Source: Zerene cesonia
Taxonomy: Eukaryota; Arthropoda; Insecta; Lepidoptera; Pieridae
Length of the DNA: 64,000 nt
Direction: 5' to 3'
NCBI RefSeq assembly: GCF_012273895.1
Contig: NC_052114.1
Span: 5,314,565-5,378,564 of the forward strand
Within the stretch, counting starts at the first letter, position 1; each line of letters opens with the position of its first letter. Shown one piece after another: positions 26,563 through 38,120 of the stretch. Made by a program: the position numbers and the translations under genes. The notes beneath the pieces were generated by a model. It made no database searches. It was not told the DNA's origin and was given only the letters and a program-made list of their open reading frames with translations.

Positions 26563-27453
26563 GAGTATTATATAAAAATCATGTTTATATAATAAACCGA
26601 TGAAAATGCTAATTCTTCTTTCATTTTTTCCCTTTTAACTCTTTCACTTTTAACGTCGTTTCAAGATAAATTTTTACTAAATTATTCTGTACAATTGGAA
26701 TAATTGAATACCATAGTTTTACAGATTCACTTACTAAATTATGAATACGATATAGCTTTATGATTCTCATTTGTTATATGATTTATTACATTAATTCATT
26801 CATTATTTGACAATTGTTGCTACCAGGTTAAACGGGACAAAATTCAAAGCTCCTGATGATAATAACCACTTTTTTATTGAGATATTTATACTATAGCTTC
26901 TATAAAACTTTTCGTTAGTTCATTTATTCACACGTTTTTTATTAAATAAATATTTTTATGAGGTTTCGGGATAATCAAGGTAAGAATTTTGTTTGTCTAT
27001 AAGACTGTATTCTACTAATTTAAGAAATAGCTCTGTTCAATTTGTGCATGCTGCGTTAACCTTTAATTACTTGTTACGTTTTCGCAAGAATATTTGTTAT
27101 AATATACTATTTATATGTAAAAATCATTGTAAACTAATGTTGGTTGATCAAATAAATAAATAAACACTGTCTTACATTTAAATACAGTTGCAGGTTTTGT
27201 ATACGGTATGTAAAAGTAATTTAAGTATATTGTTGAAATCCTTACAACTGATTTTGTATTGACTATTTTTAATACCCGAAATTAAGTATTTTAACTTATT
27301 ATATTAAATGTATGTACATGGAAAGTTTCAAATATTTATATATAACAATAGATTTGTTTCAGAGAATACACATTTTTATTCATAATTTATTACAAACACA
27401 TGGGAACATAAAATTAAGACGTAAATGAATTACATTACACTTTGAAACTTGGG
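26563..27453. other. intergenic spacer
   Basis: AATAAA at 26591-26596 serves the upstream gene. The rest is AT-rich with no gene or clear repeat until the transposon end at about 27454. Confidence 0.4.
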
Positions 27454-28635
27454 ATATACTTAGTCTGGCCATAAATACTGTTACACTTAATTATAAAAAA
27501 ATATTACATTTGAATTTCGAATCTGTCNNNNNNNNNNNNNNNNNNNNNNNNNNNNNNNNNNNNNNNNNNNNNNNNNNNNNNNNNNNNNNNNNNNNNNNNN
27601 NNNNNNNNNNNNNNNNNNNNNNNNNNNNNNNNNNNNNNNNNNNNNNNNNNNNNNNNNNNNNNNNNNNNNNNNNNNNNNNNNNNNNNNNNNNNNNNNNNNN
27701 NNNNNNNNNNNNNNNNNNNNNNNNNNNNNNNNNNNNNNNNNNNNNNNNNNNNNNNNNNNNNNNNNNNNNNNNNNNNNNNNNNNNNNNNNNNNNNNNNNNN
27801 NNNNNNNNNNNNNNNNNNNNNNNNNNNNNNNNNNNNNNNNNNNNNNNNNNNNNNNNNNNNNNNNNNNNNNNNNNNNNNNNNNNNNNNNNNNNNNNNNNNN
27901 NNNNNNNNNNNNNNNNNNNNNNNNNNNNNNNNNNNNNNNNNNNNNNNNNNNNNNNNNNNNNNNNNNNNNNNNNNNNNNNNNNNNNNNNNNNNNNNNNNNN
28001 NNNNNNNNNNNNNNNNNNNNNNNNNNNNNNNNNNNNNNNNNNNNNNNNNNNNNNNNNNNNNNNNNNNNNNNNNNNNNNNNNNNNNNNNNNNNNNNNNNNN
28101 NNNNNNNNNNNNNNNNNNNNNNNNNNNNNNNNNNNNNNNNNNNNNNNNNNNNNNNNNNNNNNNNNNNNNNNNNNNNNNNNNNNNNNNNNNNNNNNNNNNN
28201 NNNNNNNNNNNNNNNNNNNNNNNNNNNNNNNNNNNNNNNNNNNNNNNNNNNNNNNNNNNNNNNNNNNNNNNNNNNNNNNNNNNNNNNNNNNNNNNNNNNN
28301 NNNNNNNNNNNNNNNNNNNNNNNNNNNNNNNNNNNNNNNNNNNNNNNNNNNNNNNNNNNNNNNNNNNNNNNNNNNNNNNNNNNNNNNNNNNNNNNNNNNN
28401 NNNNNNNNNNNNNNNNNNNNNNNNNNNNNNNNNNNNNNNNNNNNNNNNNNNNNNNNNNNNNNNNNNNNNNNNNNNNNNNNNNNNNNNNNNNNNNNNNNNN
28501 NNNNNNNNNNNNNNNNNNNNNNNNNNNGTTTTATATTTATGTATTAAACTGACACACTGTAAAAGTAATAAATGTTATTTGCAGTTAACAATTTTCTTTT
28601 TTTTTATTACAATATTTATGGCAAGACTAGGTATA
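27454..28635. mobile_element. TIR transposon with its centre lost in an N gap
   Basis: The left end reads TATACTTAGTCTGGCCATAA. The reverse complement of the right end (28607-28635) reads TATACCTAGTCTTGCCATAA, so the two form imperfect terminal inverted repeats that begin in TA. The interior is the 1000-N gap at 27528-28527 plus unique flanks. The inner 70 bp of the left end (27456-27525) recur exactly, inverted, at 21907-21976. A Tc1/mariner-like element is likely from the TA-bounded termini, but no transposase is visible. Confidence 0.6.
27528..28527. other. assembly gap (1000 N)
   Basis: Placeholder gap lying inside the transposon described at 27454-28635. Open frames running through it are artefacts. 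Confidence 0.95.
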
Positions 28636-30077
28636 ATAACCACCTTATAATAGGTATAAGGGGGTCATTAGATGCGTCGGCCACATTGCATCTTGAAAAA
28701 GTATTTTATAGCTTACTGTTTTAAACGATAAAGTTAAGAACATCTAAGATTTGAATGAATTGAAGAATATGAATGAACTAAAGACTTGAAGAACATGTTT
28801 TCATAAACCAACATAAAATCCTATGAAACCATACCCTGTGATAATCATAACATGAAGATCCACCGCGATTAGACCACATGAATGTAGTAAAAGTAGTAGA
28901 ATAGGGCAAAAATAACTCAATATACGATAGTATTGATGTGTTATAAATGACGCAATTTAGAGTCATACCACGTAGGCGTACAAAATTATCCATTTAGCCT
29001 TAAATACCAAGTAATCATTCAGATGAAACTACTCATAATAAGACACTAAAACAACAATACCTACAAACGACGAAGAAGACGTATCTTATGTCTAGTACGC
29101 TTGTGTACGTATTTTTTTTCAGTTTACTCTAAACATTATATGTTTATTATATCTATTTATATCCTACAGAAAAATAATATTACTCATACCTGAAATTTTA
29201 TTGATATAAATTGTTACTTTAGTTAATTTTTTTTCAAGCATGCAACCGACCGCTGTATTAAAAATTAATGTTATTTACGAATTGCGACCTTACATAACTT
29301 TGTTTCCTGTTAGTTTAACGTCTGGTTTTATCAAAGTTAAATTTTTGTAGTTACGTTTACTACCCTTGTTTGCAACAGGTTCGCAACATCCAACTCATTT
29401 AGGAGGCCACATTGAACCCTCCGAGATCACATTTAATGCCTTTTTTAAATCATAGTAAAATGCTAAAAATTAAATTTAAACAAGATCTATATTGACTATT
29501 TGATATCTTTAATTCAATCAATAAATTCAATTAATAAATTCTTCATTTTATTTAAATCAGTTTTATTGTTCTTTTATGTCATTCTTTGTTCATTGATGTA
29601 GTATTCCACACGTGGCTTTGCCCGCGTAGTCTAAGAAAATGATAGGCTCGGTATTCTCTCCATAATCAACGTTTAATGCTTGGATCGCTAAGCTTTCTCG
29701 AATAGGTCTCGGCATAAAATAAGTGTTGAGTTTAGAATTATGACATTGTGCTTAGCCCATGCCTTTCTGGGAAACATTACGTTCCATCTCATTTTCTTTT
29801 TGTTACTTACAGGACATTGTTTCTTCGTTACTACTTATTTATTATTAATACATAGCTATTTAAGAATTATAAATGATAAATTAATCAATCATAATTATTG
29901 AATATTTTCGAGTCGAAGTTGGTGCGTATTAAAAGTTTTTTGATTTTCCTTATCAACTTCAGTTAAAAATGAAATATTGGATTGATAATAGTAGGGGAGG
30001 CCAAGATGCTAAATGTTTATTTACTTAAGCATCTCGGAAACCTATTGCAAATCGCAGATTAGGCGATAGCATGAAAA
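28636..30077. other. intergenic spacer
   Basis: AT-rich sequence with no supported gene. A short 'cgtggctttgcccgcgtagt' at about 29610 is a fragment of the common Helitron/SINE-like family. Confidence 0.4.
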
Positions 30078-30166
30078 AAGTCCTACAATTTTTAATTTTT
30101 AATTTTTAGTTTTATAGCATTGAAATGCTTTATAAATGAGAAATTTTGAAAGAATAGAAAAAATTT

Positions 30167-30241
30167 GATCACGAGGCAGGATTCGAACCTGCGTATCTTG
30201 CCTAACCGTAGCAACGCCTAGCCTCTCGGCCACCCGTGATC
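30167..30241 (-). repeat. tRNA-like Pol III head, left arm
   Basis: Minus-strand tRNA-like sequence with GATCACG/CGTGATC ends, A box and B box. It is identical to 30469-30543 on the other strand. It resembles Ser/Leu-type tRNAs in the D arm (GGCCGAGAGG) but lacks a long variable arm. Confidence 0.65.
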
Positions 30242-30468
30242 CTGCCACAGTAATCGAATTTCTTCTACTCTTTCGGTTTCATGTGCCTAAGGGGCACCCC
30301 ACGCCATCTATTGAGATGATTAAGAACCATCACAACCAATACGAAACATTATTTTAATGATTACAATATTGTATCGATGGAACGCGGCCTTTGTTAAATT
30401 TTTAATTTTTAATTTTTAGTTTTATAGCATTGAAATGCTTTACTTACGATTTACGATTACTGTGGCAG

Positions 30469-30543
30469 GATCACGGGTGGCCGAGAGGCTAGGCGTTGCT
30501 ACGGTTAGGCAAGATACGCAGGTTCGAATCCTGCCTCGTGATC
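30469..30543 (+). repeat. tRNA-like Pol III head, right arm
   Basis: Plus-strand partner of 30167-30241, identical over its whole length, with intact internal promoter boxes. An automated tRNA finder might call this a tRNA; its place within the SINE argues against that. Confidence 0.65.
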
Positions 30544-31372
30544 AAATTTTTTCTATTCTTTCAAAATTTCTCAAGTCCTACAATGTTTGCAATTAAGGTG
30601 GTGAAGAAACGTTTTTGATTTTTTTGATTGAAAAAAAAGCGGGGACATTGAAATACAAAGCGCGTTAAATTTTGTTATTTTGAATATTCTAGGCATGTCA
30701 CTGAAATAAAATATATATTATGCGTAACGGGATAAAAAGCATCCCAAATGCTATCTGAATCAACATAGTATCGGCTTGATACTTCGTCAAAATATAGACA
30801 GACAGACGGTCAGTCGATTTCACGGAGATTACCTAGCACTCAATAACCTATATTTACTTTGATGCTATATAAAACTGAAAAAATAAATACAATTGAAATA
30901 AAACGTTGCGGGAAATCGTCGCTAAAATTCCCTCTTGAAATTAGTACAATGTCACTTATGTGTATCAAAATAACATCTTTATTTTACATTTTATAGTAAA
31001 ATTTTATAGGAAGAAAGTTGTTAGCAATTCAACTATAACAACATGTAACATGTAATATCTTATCAAATTTTATATGGATTTAGGAGATAAAGCGTGAAAC
31101 CGTAGCGACAAGAAATACTGCAAACATCCCTACAGTTTACACATAAAAAAATAAATCTACGTCTACGTAGGAAGCGCTCGCTAATTTCTATAAAATGTAA
31201 CATTGAAATAGTATAAATGTTACATTGCTTTGGATAGTTATTCCAGACATATCATTAATATCAATATATCTATAAGCTATGTCAAATTTTTGCAATAGTT
31301 GTCGCTCCTCTGACAAAGAACACTTCAACGTGCATTATCTTATATCTTTAATCGAGCAATTCTTGTATATAT

Positions 31373-31551
31373 CTTATATATAAATTTCTCGTGTCACAAT
31401 GTTAGTCTCTATACTCCTCCGAAACGGCTTGACCGATTCCTCTGAAATTTGGTAAGCATATTGGGTAGGTCTGAGAATCGGCTAACATCTATTTTTCACA
31501 CCCCTAAATGATAAGAGTAAGGCAGAACAGCGTTTGCCGGGTGCAGCTAGT
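31373..31551 (+). repeat. interspersed repeat ending in agctag, next to TA microsatellite
   Basis: Blocks 'ctcctccgaaacggcttgac', 'cctctgaaatttggtaagc' and '...gccgggtgcagctag' match the layout of a widespread arthropod repeat whose 3' end is CAGCTAGT. A TA dinucleotide run (31551-31572) follows directly. Confidence 0.55.
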
Positions 31552-31692
31552 ATATATATATATATATATATAATGGTTGATCTGCTAGGACTTCTTTATT
31601 ATTTAATAAAATAAATCAGTTAATAATTCGGACCTACTGAATATTCACCAAAAAAGTGTATTGAGGTTGGTTAGGACTTTGGTTACATACTT

Positions 31693-31846
31693 ATTTAGAA
31701 ATAAAAACTTTTAAACGGATTTTAAACGCGATTTATTTATTATATTAGCGTGGTCACGCTCGCTATAAAGTGTTCGAAACGTCGAGTTAATAATATAATG
31801 AATAAATTGCGTTTAAAATCCGTTAAAAAGTTTTTAATTTCTAAAT
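31693..31846. mobile_element. foldback MITE
   Basis: A left arm of about 55 bp (31693-31747, containing AAACGGATTTTAAACGCG) is the imperfect inverse of the right arm (31790-31846, containing CGTTTAAAATCCGTT). They are separated by about 42 bp containing GCGTGGTCACGCTCGC. It is non-coding and matches the structure of a miniature inverted-repeat element. Confidence 0.65.
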
Positions 31847-32414
31847 GTATAATACTCGCGTAAAATCAAACACAAGAAAATACTATACATACTTATTTAT
31901 TAAAATTTTATAGTATATCCACGATCCGCCCCGGTTTCGCCCGTCGTACATATATGGTGGTGCTATATATACTGATAGTGAAATGGTAACACCATGGCTT
32001 TCACAATACCTGTGGTATATAATATATAGATTGATATTCATCCAGCGTGACCAACGTACTGTATTGTCTGACAGAAATGACTATTAAAAATGCAGTTAAA
32101 CAACAAGGAAATTTTTGGTCACTCATTCGATTTCTGAAAATTGTTAAAAAGAATAAATTTTGAGGAAAAGTCATTTTTTTATTATTGCTTTATTTTCTTT
32201 TATAAATATACAATTTTACAGTTCAGATTATGCGTACAAGTTACAAAACTGATCACTGTATCATACGACAATTATTTTACATTAACATTCACAGAATGTG
32301 ACCGATACGGTCAAAGTAAAATAAGCTATTCTGGTACAATTGTGAAAAATTAGATTACGTCGACTTTTGTTTCATTTCTTTGGAATCGATCTGAACAAAT
32401 TTAAAAATACTTTC

Positions 32415-34417
32415 TCATTGGGGGAAATCGTAGCCTTTCAAATACTTTTGTTTTGCTAGAAGATCAGGTCTTAATTTTTTATACAAGTCTAGATAATCAT
32501 TAAAATATTTTGAAAGATTAGGCGCTGACCCTGAAGGATAACTTTTTTTAAATTCCACTTCTTCTTTAATAATAACTTCTTCAGGTTGCATGCAAGGAAC
32601 TTCAGTTTTAACCTTTTCAGCGTTTTGCAAGTCGGACACCGATTTAAACGAAGATGATAATGTTTTACCAGTTAATGTAGGAGCTTCAGGAATGACAATC
32701 TTTACTGCTGGCTTCACCACCTCTTCAACGACAGCTGGCNNNNNNNNNNNNNNNNNNNNNNNNNNNNNNNNNNNNNNNNNNNNNNNNNNNNNNNNNNNNN
32801 NNNNNNNNNNNNNNNNNNNNNNNNNNNNNNNNNNNNNNNNNNNNNNNNNNNNNNNNNNNNNNNNNNNNNNNNNNNNNNNNNNNNNNNNNNNNNNNNNNNN
32901 NNNNNNNNNNNNNNNNNNNNNNNNNNNNNNNNNNNNNNNNNNNNNNNNNNNNNNNNNNNNNNNNNNNNNNNNNNNNNNNNNNNNNNNNNNNNNNNNNNNN
33001 NNNNNNNNNNNNNNNNNNNNNNNNNNNNNNNNNNNNNNNNNNNNNNNNNNNNNNNNNNNNNNNNNNNNNNNNNNNNNNNNNNNNNNNNNNNNNNNNNNNN
33101 NNNNNNNNNNNNNNNNNNNNNNNNNNNNNNNNNNNNNNNNNNNNNNNNNNNNNNNNNNNNNNNNNNNNNNNNNNNNNNNNNNNNNNNNNNNNNNNNNNNN
33201 NNNNNNNNNNNNNNNNNNNNNNNNNNNNNNNNNNNNNNNNNNNNNNNNNNNNNNNNNNNNNNNNNNNNNNNNNNNNNNNNNNNNNNNNNNNNNNNNNNNN
33301 NNNNNNNNNNNNNNNNNNNNNNNNNNNNNNNNNNNNNNNNNNNNNNNNNNNNNNNNNNNNNNNNNNNNNNNNNNNNNNNNNNNNNNNNNNNNNNNNNNNN
33401 NNNNNNNNNNNNNNNNNNNNNNNNNNNNNNNNNNNNNNNNNNNNNNNNNNNNNNNNNNNNNNNNNNNNNNNNNNNNNNNNNNNNNNNNNNNNNNNNNNNN
33501 NNNNNNNNNNNNNNNNNNNNNNNNNNNNNNNNNNNNNNNNNNNNNNNNNNNNNNNNNNNNNNNNNNNNNNNNNNNNNNNNNNNNNNNNNNNNNNNNNNNN
33601 NNNNNNNNNNNNNNNNNNNNNNNNNNNNNNNNNNNNNNNNNNNNNNNNNNNNNNNNNNNNNNNNNNNNNNNNNNNNNNNNNNNNNNNNNNNNNNNNNNNN
33701 NNNNNNNNNNNNNNNNNNNNNNNNNNNNNNNNNNNNNNNGGTTTCAGTAACAACCGGATGTGCGGTTTCTTGCACAGTAGTGATTCTTTGTTTCTGTTCC
33801 CGTAGTTTCTGTTCCCTAATTCTTTCTATAACTTCCCTTTTAGCGTTTTGCAAGTCGGTTATGGATTTATACGACGATGGCAATGAAATTGTACCTGTTA
33901 GTGTAGGAGCTTCAGGAATAACAATCTTTACTGGTGGCTTCACCACCTCTTCAACGACAGCTGGTTTTTTATCTTCAATATAAGTAGATGCTGGTTCCAT
34001 AGCCTCATACTCAATAACACCTGGATGAAAGTCTATCAACTTCACTTCATCTTCAACAAGAATTGGCTTTTTTACGGTTTTCATAATGAAATCCCCGTGA
34101 TCCCCTTGATTACGATGTATTTCGTTATAATTTCTTTTCATTAAATTTTGTCGAGAAATGGAATCAAACTTACTATCTCTATGCCATAACAGTGTTTTAG
34201 ATTCGAGAGGAGACTCATTTTTCAGGGTTTCTAAAATTGTTCCTGATAATGGCTGTTCTTCCCCGTCTTCGAAAATAGAAGGTAGTCTTGCTTCATTTGT
34301 AAACTGTTTTAAGTTCAATTTATTATAATTTCGGTTCCATTGCACACGAGCAGGCTCAGGAAAGAGAGGCACTCCTACTACAGTTGCTATCAAGCAAAAC
34401 ACTCCGACGAAATACAT
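32415..34417 (-). CDS. secreted repeat protein with IVIPEAP units, interrupted by gap
   Basis: The ATG at 34417 follows an acceptor (TTTTAG|ATG) and opens a signal peptide (MYFVGVFCLIATVVG, cut before VPLF). The N-terminal 226 codons run to the N gap (32740-33739). The C-terminal part resumes at 32739 and stops at 32415. On each side of the gap is a copy of one unit: PAVVEEVVKPxVKIVIPEAP, TLTG, a Ser-rich patch, KSxxDLQNA. The two DNA copies (33841-33963 and 32617-32739) are closely similar. More units may lie in the gap. The flanks are not in one frame across 1000 N, which fits an arbitrary gap length. The interior REVIERIREQKLREQKQR is probably helical. The C-terminus is KYFNDYLDLYKKLRPDLLAK. 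Family unknown. The motif resembles that of the 23914 and 38121 genes. Confidence 0.8.
32740..33739. other. assembly gap (1000 N) inside a coding repeat
   Basis: The gap falls between two copies of a coding repeat of about 123 nt, so collapse of a tandem array is a likely cause. True length is unknown. Confidence 0.95.
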
Positions 34418-34552
34418 CTAAAATATGAAAAAGCACGTTAATATGAAAAAATCACAAATATGCAATAAAAACTTAACTTAGAAAATACTCTGGTAGAGAT
34501 AGATGTTAAGATGCCAGTAGCTGTTCTCATAGACAATAAACATATTCCTCAC

Positions 34553-34640
34553 CTTTGGTTTTTCTAATACATGTCCTGTTTTTTCTGAATGTTTATCGAA
34601 GACTGATACTAACACCAATGAACGACAGCATTATATAGAT
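34553..34640 (-). promoter_or_regulatory. TATA box, initiator and 5' untranslated exon
   Basis: On the minus strand TATATAA lies at about 34637-34631 and a TATCAGTC initiator about 30 bp downstream (A near 34604). The leader exon ends at AAAG|GTGAGG (34553) and splices to the ATG-first exon at 34417. An in-leader ATG is followed two codons later by a stop. Confidence 0.6.
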
Positions 34641-35565
34641 GATCGTTAAAGTTAAGTGATACTCATTAACATTCTTGGCAGATTTGCCCGAAGAAACACT
34701 TATAATTAGTTAATAGATAGTAATGTCATATCAGGTTTTAAAATCCTTTTAAATATTCTAATGATTGACTTGCAGATGGATTATGATTTATTATCTCGTT
34801 TGGCAGATAATCCTCATATATATTGAGATACAAGCCAGACCGAACAATTACATACATAAAAAAAAAGAAACAACCATAAAAAGAAAGTAAGTTTTATATA
34901 AATTGCATTTACATTTTGATGGGGTTATAATATATCTTGAGATTGAAAAAAAATTAAAATTTATTTTTAAATTGTTAAAATATAAAAATTTCCGGACATA
35001 ATCCATTACTATATTCTCATCAAGTTCAACTTATATTGACAGTCATCAGTATCGATTACTTTTGTAAAGAAGTTGTATTTTTTTAGAAACTTAAGTAAGA
35101 AAATGTTAATCTTTGAACATAAGGTTAAAACTGTCCAATGGCCCAACTCTTATATATTACACCTATCACCTATTGAGCCAGGAATGCTCAATTAGCATAA
35201 GTTCTTCCACCCACCTCTCCACCAATGAATAAATCTGCAATTCACCACTTATTTTGGTGAGAACTCAGTAGGTCCACAGCATATCATACTAGCGGCTGTG
35301 GGAGTCCGATATAACCCATGGTCTATTCCCCGAAGGTCATGGATATTTAGGAGCATCGTCCACTTTAAAAAGGATTATCTTGGTACAAATGCATCACACT
35401 TATTTCATAACATGTAAATCATATTTGAAAAACAGATATATCGCAGAAAACATTATATAAAATAAATCAATTACAATTGTTTTTTTAAGTAGTAATCATA
35501 CCAATTTTCGAAAAAAGTTAATCGACCGACAAGTAAAATTTTTTGAAAATTCACATATATTATTA

Positions 35566-35852
35566 TTTTTTTTTTTTTATGTCATGCGAACATTCGCGAA
35601 CATTCGCAAAGGTTGGGCCTCTGCGAATGCGTTGCCCGCTTTTTTGGGATAAGGGAAAAGGAATGGATTAACGACTGGAAAGAAGGAATGGACTGGGACG
35701 GGTGAGGAAAAGGAAACGGGCTTCCGGCTCCCCCACTCACCGCACGAAACACAGTGGCATGCCACTATTTCACGCCGGTTTTCTGTGGGGGTGTGGTACT
35801 TCCCCGGTGCGAGCTGGCCCAATAAGTGCCGAAGCGTGCTCGACTCCCACAT
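35566..35852 (-). mobile_element. non-LTR retrotransposon 3' end / SINE-like copy
   Basis: Reading the minus strand it starts GTCGAGCACGCTTCGGCACT, passes 'gaagtaccacacccccacag' and 'gtgagtgggggagccggaag', and ends CATGACATAAAAAAA with an A-tail (poly-T at 35566-35579). It is a GC-rich island in AT-rich flank. The same unit is found inverted at 37404-37698. Confidence 0.75.
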
Positions 35853-36740
35853 TTATTAAAAATATTTAATATATGCTTTAAACAATAAGTCTATGTTGTA
35901 TGTTGATGTGTACGTAAAGAGCATTATTATTTTTCAATAACAACTGTTTTTCTTATTTTTTTTTAATTGGTGAAAATATGAGTAAAACTTTTCAAAGTCA
36001 TTTTAAAGTACTCCGTACAAAACAATTCAAAGACCATATCATCAATTTTTATCTATTAGTTAATATGTACTTAATATATGCGAAACATCTTAATTATTTT
36101 ACATGCAATTCATTTACAAAATTAATAATAATCGACACCTATTATGCAACAAAATTAAATGTTTCAGAATGCCATTAGTAATGATGATTACAGGAATGCT
36201 GTATAGTTGGCTAAGCTCTTAGTGTGAAATATTATTTGCTACATACGTGTTTATTTCTTTTATATTATTTTCCCTATTACTCTATTTGCTTTTCTTTTGG
36301 TCCATCCCTCTCTATGGCAAATAGGTCAATATTGACATCCAAGTTAGAACCACTCCTAGCGTCGGATTGGTGAACGGGATAACAGAATAACTTAGGTGAT
36401 GATAGATGTTTTTTTAGTATACATAATAGCGAATAACTAAGCTGGTTGTTGGCCCGTCATAGTAAGCGTGATCAAGAAATTATAAAGCATTTGTATACTA
36501 TAGAACTAAAATTTGAAGAAATTAATTAGATTTCTTGAAACCAACTTATAAAAACTTATGACAAGACAACAACCATTTTCTTAAAAGTAACATAAGCAAA
36601 ATGGGTAAAAGCTAAACTTAAATTTATGTGAAACCATATGCAAACATATGCAAGTCGCAATATATGTAATAAATAAATAAAAATAACACAATCTAAGTTT
36701 TTATTTGTCTTTTTTTCTTAAACGGTTGTCTTGACGGTTT

Positions 36741-36908
36741 AAAACGGTGAAGGAAAACATCATGAGAAAACCGGCATGTCCAAGAATCAAAAGTTCGACG
36801 ACATGTGACATCTGCCAACACGCACAGCGTGGTGGATTATGGCCTGAACCCTCATAGGAGGCCTGTATCCCAGCAGTGGGAACATTTATATGGGCTGATT
36901 ATGATAAA
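36741..36908 (+). mobile_element. non-LTR retrotransposon 3' tail
   Basis: Contains 'aaacggtgaaggaaaacatc', 'accggcatgtcca' and the typical terminus 'cccagcagtgggaac...tgggctgattatgat'. An antisense relic of the same tail is at 58308-58486. Confidence 0.7.
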
Positions 36909-37403
36909 ATACGTCAAGTGTTTTAATTAATTTTAAAATAATTTAAAAGGCTAGTAAGTTATGAATAGATTCCTTTATCCTTATTTAAAATGTGTATGAG
37001 AAAGTACTACAGTAAAATGTAAAATTCAAGTAACTATAGATTAACTGGCATTAATTTTGTTGTATTAGCCGGCGTTTATTTCTATGATTTGGACGCCTAA
37101 ACAGTTATTATTTTTTAAATTTCATGTTGAATACAAGCATAGTTTATCAATGAGTAGTAAGTGTAAGTATGTATGAAAATGCTTAGTTCTTTTTTTCTTG
37201 TTCACACAGTCTAACGAGTTAAGAAGAAGGTTGTTATTTCCTTTTTACGAAATGAAAGTAAAAATATCCATAGGATATAAGGAATACAGTTATAAAAAAT
37301 TAAAAACATGTTTTAATGGTAGAATCAACCAAATTGATATACTTGAAGTTATTGTATTGTCACCGACCCTAAAAAGTTAGAATTGAATATGATAAACGTA
37401 TGT

Positions 37404-37698
37404 AGTCGAGCACGCTTCGGCATGAATTGGGCCAGCTTGCAACGGGGATGTACCAAACCCCCACAGAAAACCAACGTGATATAATAGCATGCTATTGTTT
37501 TGTTTCGTACGGTGAGTGGAGGAGTCAGAGGCCCATTTCCTTTTCCTCACCCTTCCCAGGTTATTTCTTTTTTCCAGACGACAATCCTTACCTTATCCCC
37601 TACTCCTTGAAAGCGGGCAGGGCTAATGGTGATCGTTCATCGAATATACGCGAATAGGCGAACCACGAGCGCAGTTACCCGCTATGACATAAAAAAAG
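37404..37698 (+). mobile_element. non-LTR retrotransposon 3' end / SINE-like copy
   Basis: Starts GTCGAGCACGCTTCGG and ends TATGACATAAAAAAAG. It is a diverged, inverted relative of 35566-35852 with small indels. Confidence 0.7.
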
Positions 37699-38120
37699 AA
37701 ACAAACGAACTCTTCGTAAATAATGGATTCGTCTTAATGCGAGATATTACTTGATTTTAATTCAAATCCTTTTTCATTCGATTCACTCAATAAAGCAAAC
37801 AACAAGAAACCGAACCGAAGTATACATATTTTTTTAATTTGGCTTACAAATTCCACTCAGCTGAATAAAATATTTAAACCCCTGTTCGACTGCAAACCTA
37901 TGTAAGCGGAACACGATAAAATAAAATGTACCTAATAAGTACAACTTACATTATGTCTTATTTCTCTTTAATAAGGCGTTTGTAAGTACGTATGCATAAG
38001 CCAATTATACGGGCAATCTTGATACGTTTCGTATCATTTGAGTAAAACGAACATAAATTTAAATTAATATAAATATATTTAAGTTGATATGTACAGAATG
38101 GATAATTGCAGTTATAAACT

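Larger units (their letters stand above)
30078..30584 (-). mobile_element. snap-back tRNA-derived SINE with 12-bp target duplication
   Basis: AAGTCCTACAAT at 30078-30089 is repeated at 30573-30584 and brackets the element. The minus-strand 3' end is a TAAAAATTAAAAA-type tail that abuts the left duplication, as expected for target-primed SINE insertion. Inside are two 75-nt tRNA-like heads in opposite orientation, 30167-30241 (minus) and 30469-30543 (plus). Each has an A box (TGGCCGAGAGG) and a perfect B box (GGTTCGAATCC). They sit within 120-bp perfect inverted repeats, 30137-30256 and 30454-30573. The A/T-rich tail segment occurs twice in the same orientation (30090-30132 and 30399-30442). 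The heads have a 9-bp acceptor-like stem and no long variable arm, so I read them as tRNA-derived rather than working tRNA genes. Confidence 0.75.
30585..32414. other. repeat-rich intergenic region
   Basis: Contains a repeat at 31373-31551, a TA microsatellite at 31551-31572 and a foldback element at 31693-31846. A degenerate tail with GACAGACAGACGGTCAGTCG near 30795 is probably an old non-LTR 3' end. No gene is supported; the frame at 32141-32353 lacks any coding signature. Confidence 0.45.
34641..38120. other. intergenic region rich in retrotransposon tails
   Basis: Two copies of one non-LTR family in opposite orientation (35566-35852 and 37404-37698) and one tail of another (36741-36908). 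Short open frames inside these copies are not genes. The rest is AT-rich and unassigned. Confidence 0.5.

Noticed and set aside
30167..30543. Two functional tRNA genes
   Set aside because: They are identical inverted copies inside a SINE with a target duplication, have a 9-bp acceptor-like stem, and lack the long variable arm expected for the Ser/Leu-like D arm.
35577..35852. 91-codon minus-strand frame (and 37427-37657 plus)
   Set aside because: Both lie wholly inside copies of a non-LTR retrotransposon tail, and their frames differ between copies.
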